DNA from: Modestobacter sp. VKM Ac-2984
GTDB taxonomy: Bacteria > Actinomycetota > Actinomycetes > Mycobacteriales > Geodermatophilaceae
Assembly (NCBI RefSeq): GCF_026967985.1
Contig: NZ_JAPVBJ010000001.1
Coordinates: forward strand, 186,001 to 250,000
Direction of reading: 5' to 3'
DNA: 64,000 nt
The notes below the pieces were generated by a model that was not told the DNA's origin, did no database searches, and saw only the letters and a list, made by a program, of their open reading frames with translations. The translations under genes and the position numbers were made by a program. Below are positions 59,943-64,000 of this stretch, piece by piece; positions within the stretch are counted from its first letter, which is position 1; each line of letters opens with the position of its first letter.

Positions 59943-61495
59943 GCGCCCACCTCGCCGGCGGCCAGCAGCTCGCGCAGCACCACGCGGTCGTCGAAGGGCA
60001 GCACCTGACCGCCCACCTCCTGACCCGTCTCGTGGCCCTTGCCGGCCACCAGCAGCGTGTCACCCGCTCGCGCGAGCCCGACGGCGGCCGCGAGGGCGGC
60101 CCGCCGGTCGCCGATCTCCAGCACCTCGGCGCGCTGGTCTGCCGGGACGTCGCCGGCACCGGCGCACATCGCCGCGCGGATGGCCGCCGGGTCCTCCGAC
60201 CGCGGGTTGTCGTCGGTGATCACCAGCACGTCACTGCCGGCCGCCGCGGCGGCGCCCATCCCCGGCCGCTTCCCCGGGTCGCGGTCACCGCCGCAGCCCA
60301 GCACGGTGATCAGCCGGCCCGGGGTCGCCGGGCGCAGCGCGGCCAGCGCGGTCTGCACCGCGTCGGGGGTGTGCGCGTAGTCGACGACGGCGACGAACGG
60401 CTGGCCGGCGTCCACCGGCTCCATCCGCCCGGGGACGACGGTCTGCGCGATCCCGGGCAGCGCCGTCTCCGGCGGCACGCCGACGGCGTCCAGCAGCGCC
60501 ACGGCGAGCACCGCGTTCGCGACGTTGAAGCTGCCGGGCAACCGCAGCCGCGCGGGCCAGCTGCGCCCGCCTGGGCCGTGCAGCGTGAAGGTCGACCCAC
60601 CGGTGGGGACGGCGGCCACGTCGGTGGCCGACCAGTCCGCCCCAGGGGCACCGGACCCGGAGACGGTGACCGTGCCCGGGCGGGCCAGCCGCTGCCCGGC
60701 GGGGTCGTCGACGTCGACCACCTCGACGGCGGCCCGCCCGTCGAACAGCAGTGCCTTGGCCTGGAAGTAGCTCTCCGGGTCGCCGTGGAAGTCCAGGTGG
60801 TCGCGGGAGAGGTTGGTGAACCCGGCCGCGGCGAAGCGCACCCCACCGACCCGGCCCTGCACCAGCGCGTGGCTGGAGACCTCCATGACCACCGCACGGA
60901 CCCCGGAGTCGACCATCGTGCCGAGCAGTGCGTGCAGGTCGGCCGCCTCGGGCGTGGTGCGGACGCTGGGCAGCTCGGTGGTCACCGGCGCCCCGTCGCC
61001 GTCCTGGCCGCGGGTGCGGGTCTGCACCGTGCCGATCAGGCCGCTGGCCCACCCGGCGGCGGCCAGACCGGCCTCGACCAGGTAGCTCGTCGTCGTCTTG
61101 CCGTTGGTGCCGGTGATGCCCAGCACGGTGAGCTGCTCGCTGGGGAGCCCGTAGACCCGGGAGGCGACCGCGCCGAGCACGGAGCGCGGGTCCTCGACCA
61201 CGCAGACCGGCAGCCCGGTGGCCCGGGCCTGCTCCTCCCCCGCCGGGTCGGTCAGCACCGCGCGGGCACCGCGCGCGGCGGCGTCGGCGGTGTAGCGGGC
61301 GCCGTGGGTCCGGGCGCCGGGCAGGGCGGCGTAGAGATCACCGGGGCGGACGTCGCCGGAGGCGTGGGTGACACCGGTGACGTCCACGGCGGTCACGCCG
61401 GTCACCGGTGCGCCGACGAGGTCGGCGAGATCACCGAGGGAGAGCGGGCGGTTCCCGGCCGGCCGGGACGCCGCCCCGGGCGCAGTCGGGGTCAC
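59939..61495 (-). CDS. murE: UDP-MurNAc-tripeptide synthetase, meso-diaminopimelate type
   Basis: Adds the third amino acid to the wall precursor. 518 residues. GITGTNGKTTTSYLVE is the P-loop, VMEVSSHAL and NLSRDHLDFHGDPESYFQAK are in the central domain. TDDNPRSEDP contains the DNPR motif that marks meso-diaminopimelate users. The frame is open to 61537, but TAGATT (61504-61509) lies eight bases before the GTG at 61495 and the similarity begins soon after it, so this start is preferred. ftsI lies 95 bases upstream, so murE can be transcribed both alone and with it. Confidence 0.95.
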   Translation of the reverse strand: MTPTAPGAASRPAGNRPLSLGDLADLVGAPVTGVTAVDVTGVTHASGDVRPGDLYAALPGARTHGARYTADAAARGARAVLTDPAGEEQARATGLPVCVVEDPRSVLGAVASRVYGLPSEQLTVLGITGTNGKTTTSYLVEAGLAAAGWASGLIGTVQTRTRGQDGDGAPVTTELPSVRTTPEAADLHALLGTMVDSGVRAVVMEVSSHALVQGRVGGVRFAAAGFTNLSRDHLDFHGDPESYFQAKALLFDGRAAVEVVDVDDPAGQRLARPGTVTVSGSGAPGADWSATDVAAVPTGGSTFTLHGPGGRSWPARLRLPGSFNVANAVLAVALLDAVGVPPETALPGIAQTVVPGRMEPVDAGQPFVAVVDYAHTPDAVQTALAALRPATPGRLITVLGCGGDRDPGKRPGMGAAAAAGSDVLVITDDNPRSEDPAAIRAAMCAGAGDVPADQRAEVLEIGDRRAALAAAVGLARAGDTLLVAGKGHETGQEVGGQVLPFDDRVVLRELLAAGEVGA

Positions 61496-61503
61496 GACGG
61501 TCC

Positions 61504-61509
61504 AATCTA
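61504..61509 (-). promoter_or_regulatory. Leaderless -10 box for murE
   Basis: TAGATT on the minus strand, eight bases before the GTG at 61495. It decides the murE start and marks an internal promoter in the wall gene cluster. Confidence 0.5.
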
Positions 61510-61590
61510 CCGGCGTGGAGGAGCGCGACCCGATCACCTGGCGGCTCCGTGTCGCACCGGCGGGTGGCCGGCTCCCTGCGCCGGCGGGGT

Positions 61591-63453
61591 TCAGGGGACG
61601 GTGAGGGTGAAGTCCGGGCGCGGCGCGCCGGACGGGACGACGCCCCCGGAGATCAGTGCGTACCGCATGACGTCGGCGAAGACCGGGGCCGCCACCTGGC
61701 CGCCCTCGGCGTCGCTGGTGGGCCGCTCGAGGTCGACGGCCACCACGTACTGCGGGTCGTCGGCCGGGGCGTAGCCGACGAAGGTGGTGAAGTAGCCGCC
61801 GCCGGCGTAGCCGCCCGTCTCGGGGTTGGCCCGCTGGGCCGTGCCGGTCTTGCCGGCGACCCGGAAGCCGTCGATCTCGCCCAGCGGTGCGGTGCCCCCG
61901 GGGCCGACCACCGCCTCGAGCATGTAGGTCAGCTGGTCGGCGGTGGACTCGCTGACCACCCGCACGCCCTCGGGCCGGGGCACCTCGGTGACGGTGCCGT
62001 CCTGGGCGATGAGCGAGGACACCACCCGCGGGGCGATCCGCACGCCGTCGTTGGCGAGGGTCTGGTAGGCCGACGCCATCTGCAGGGTGGTCACCGAGAC
62101 GCCCTGGCCGATCGGCACGTTGGCCGCGCGGCTGGCGGTCCAGTCCGCCGCGTCCTCCAGGATGCCGGCGCTCTCGCCGGGGAGCTCGATGCCGGTGGTC
62201 GAGCCGAAGCCGAAGTCCTGCAGGTACTGCTCGAGCGTGCCGTCCCCGATCTCCCGGGCCAGCATGATCGACCCGACGTTGCTGGACTTGGCGAGGATCC
62301 CGGTGACGGTGAAGTCGATCGGCTCGTGGTCGTGGGCGTCGGTGACCACGACGTCACCGGCCCGGATGTGCCCATCCACGTTGAGCACCGTGTCCTTGGT
62401 GGCCTTGCCCTCCTCGATGGCGGCGGCCAGGGTCACCGCCTTCATCACCGAGCCCGGCTCGTACACCTCGGAGACGACCGGGTTGCCGAGCAGGTCGCGG
62501 TCGGTGGTGTTGTAGCTGCCCGGGTCGTAGCCGGGGCAGGAGGCCATCGCGACCACCTCGCCGGTCTGCACGTCCTGGACGACGGCCGACGCCGTGGCCG
62601 TCGCCTCGTCGGCGCAGGCCGCGTCCAGCGTCTGCTGCACGACGAACTGCAGGTCCTGGTCCAGCGTCAGCTGGACGGTGCTGCCGTCGGTCGCCGGCTG
62701 GGTGTCGTCGATGCCCGACGGGATCGGGTTGCCGACGCCGTCCACCTCGATCCGCTCCTCGCCGTCGACGCCGGCCAGGTGCTCCTCGAAGGTCTGCTCG
62801 ATCCCGGCGAGGCCGTCGCCCTCCTTGCCGACGAAGCCGACCAGCTGGCCGCCGACCGCGCCCGCCGGGTAGAGCCGCACGGGGTCGTCCTGGAAGACCA
62901 GGCCGGCCTGGGTGGAGGCCGGGAGCTCCCGGATCTGGTCGGTGACGTCGGTGCTGACCTCGTCGGCCAGGACGACGTAGCGCCCCTCCCGGGAGAGCTT
63001 CTCGACCAGCTCGTCGACCGGGATGCCGAGCAGCGTGGTCAACGCCAGCGCCGTCCGGGTGGGGTCGGAGACCAGCGTCGGGTCGGCCGTGACCCGCTTG
63101 GCGTCCACCGACCAGGCGAGCACCTTGCCGTTGCGGTCGACGATCTCGCCCCGGACGGCCTCGATCGGGTACGTGCGCATCCGGTCGTTCTCGGCCGCCT
63201 GCGCGTAGGCGGCCCCGTCGACGCCCTGGAGCACCACGAGCTTGCCGACCACCACCACCAGCAGGGTGATCAGGAACGCCAGCCCCCACCGGTTGCGCTG
63301 GTCGCGCTGCGTGAGCCCCAGCGGCTGGAGGCGCCGCGCCCCGGGCTCGCGACGCGCGCGCTGCGCACCGCGCCCGGCCGGACCGGTGGGCCGCGGCGGG
63401 GTGCGGCGGCCCCCGGCCGGACGATGCGGCGGGAGAGGACCTGCAGGGGGCAC
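61591..63453 (-). CDS. ftsI: Septal transpeptidase FtsI (penicillin-binding protein 2/PBPB type)
   Basis: Class B penicillin-binding protein that cross-links septal peptidoglycan with FtsW. 620 residues. A long basic, Pro-rich cytosolic head (1-56), one membrane helix at about 57-76, the dimerisation domain, and the transpeptidase domain with SVMK (Ser334 to Lys337), SSN (390-392) and KTGTAQ (535-540). All three active-site motifs are intact. The GTG start (63453) comes three bases after the ftsL-like stop. Confidence 0.95.
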   Translation of the reverse strand: MPPAGPLPPHRPAGGRRTPPRPTGPAGRGAQRARREPGARRLQPLGLTQRDQRNRWGLAFLITLLVVVVGKLVVLQGVDGAAYAQAAENDRMRTYPIEAVRGEIVDRNGKVLAWSVDAKRVTADPTLVSDPTRTALALTTLLGIPVDELVEKLSREGRYVVLADEVSTDVTDQIRELPASTQAGLVFQDDPVRLYPAGAVGGQLVGFVGKEGDGLAGIEQTFEEHLAGVDGEERIEVDGVGNPIPSGIDDTQPATDGSTVQLTLDQDLQFVVQQTLDAACADEATATASAVVQDVQTGEVVAMASCPGYDPGSYNTTDRDLLGNPVVSEVYEPGSVMKAVTLAAAIEEGKATKDTVLNVDGHIRAGDVVVTDAHDHEPIDFTVTGILAKSSNVGSIMLAREIGDGTLEQYLQDFGFGSTTGIELPGESAGILEDAADWTASRAANVPIGQGVSVTTLQMASAYQTLANDGVRIAPRVVSSLIAQDGTVTEVPRPEGVRVVSESTADQLTYMLEAVVGPGGTAPLGEIDGFRVAGKTGTAQRANPETGGYAGGGYFTTFVGYAPADDPQYVVAVDLERPTSDAEGGQVAAPVFADVMRYALISGGVVPSGAPRPDFTLTVP

Positions 63454-63456
63454 GGA

Positions 63457-64000
63457 TCAGTTCCCGGGGGTCGGCGACGCGGGGTCGGTGGGCGCGGGGT
63501 CGGTGGGTTCAGCTGGGGCAAGGCCGGGCTCGGCGGGGGCGTCGGCGGGGGCGGGCTGTGGCGCGGTGGCCCCGTCGGCCGCCGGGTCGGCGGCCTCCGG
63601 CTCGACGGGCGCCGGCGCCGGGGTCGCGCTGCCCAGCAGGACGGAGCTGCCGTCGGGCTGCAGCACCAGGTGGGCTGCGTCCCCCGGCGGGACCAGCCCG
63701 ACCGCGGCTGCGGCGCGGGCCAGCTCGGCAGCAGTGTCGGCAGTGATCACCTGCTGCTCCAGTCGAGCGACCTCCTTGGCCTGCTCGGCCATCGCGACGC
63801 GCTGCTCGGTGGCGCGCAGGGAGTCCACGGCGATGGCGGTGTTGAGCAGCAGGAGGCCCAGCGTCGTCCCGACCAGCAGGGCGACGAGCACGGCGACGAA
63901 CGGCGCCCGGCGACCGCGCAGCGCCGCCCGCCGGCTGCCGCGGGGTCCGCGGGCCGGGGTCGGCACCAGCCGCAGCTGCGGGCCGCTCGGGACCGGTCCG
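63457..64000 (-). CDS. FtsL-like septum formation initiator, 5' end probably outside the window
   Basis: Small bitopic division protein in the FtsL position between rsmH (beyond the window) and ftsI. A GTG at 63966 would give 169 residues, but the frame stays open to the window edge and reads PQLRLVPTPARGPRG, so the true start is likely beyond 64000. One membrane helix at about 22-43 of the 169-residue version, then a short coiled-coil (AVDSLRATEQRVAMAEQAKEV, split by no gaps), a FtsL/DivIC-like GLVPPGDAAHLVL segment, and a tail of about 60 residues rich in Pro, Ala and Glu. Confidence 0.8.
   Translation of the reverse strand, partial: GPVPSGPQLRLVPTPARGPRGSRRAALRGRRAPFVAVLVALLVGTTLGLLLLNTAIAVDSLRATEQRVAMAEQAKEVARLEQQVITADTAAELARAAAAVGLVPPGDAAHLVLQPDGSSVLLGSATPAPAPVEPEAADPAADGATAPQPAPADAPAEPGLAPAEPTDPAPTDPASPTPGN

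Overview
The window is high-GC actinobacterial chromosome, densely packed with housekeeping genes. Gene content and order point to the Geodermatophilaceae (Blastococcus, Geodermatophilus or Modestobacter type) or a close relative. The pointers are a PriA-type HisA with no trpF, a trpA-lgt pair, a dcw cluster ending ftsZ-pgeF-yggS-sepF-yggT-divIVA, a DNAPRO-type MurE for meso-DAP peptidoglycan, and an Mqo. This placement is inference. No rRNA, tRNA, CRISPR, phage or insertion sequence was seen.

Layout. 1-1020: start of pyruvate kinase (its 3' end lies outside the window). 1150-7303: glutamate synthase gltB-gltD. 7702-14538: tryptophan block, in transcription order hisI-trpE-membrane protein, then trpC, then trpB-trpA-lgt. 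14619-18011: a flavoprotein coupled to a membrane protein, and two further small membrane proteins. 18121-21731: a two-subunit ABC exporter with an operator-like dyad. 21916-30507: histidine genes in two blocks, hisD-hisC-hisB-(58-residue membrane protein)-hisH and priA-Rid protein-hisF, separated by a nitroreductase, an SDR and a holin-family protein. 30588-40406: Lon-substrate-binding-domain protein, membrane protein, dnaE, CPBP protease, rluD, lspA, and mqo on the + strand. 40604-45368: a K+/H+ antiporter and, divergently, ileS. 45495-64000: the division and cell-wall cluster, all on the minus strand and transcribed from 64000 towards 45495: ftsL-like, ftsI, murE, murF, mraY, murD, ftsW, murG, murC, ftsQ, ftsZ, pgeF, yggS, sepF, yggT, divIVA.

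Most neighbouring genes overlap by 4 bases (ATGA or GTGA), so translational coupling is the norm. At least eleven gene starts sit 6-8 bases downstream of a TANNNT-like -10 box, the signature of leaderless transcripts. This corrects several start codons (priA, hisH, murE).

The least explained material is non-coding: a 57-58 bp palindromic repeat in three near-identical copies with compensatory arm changes (plus a diverged fourth), a series of four hairpins with identical GGA loops after mqo, and 12-23 bp tandem duplications at the stop codons of five minus-strand genes.
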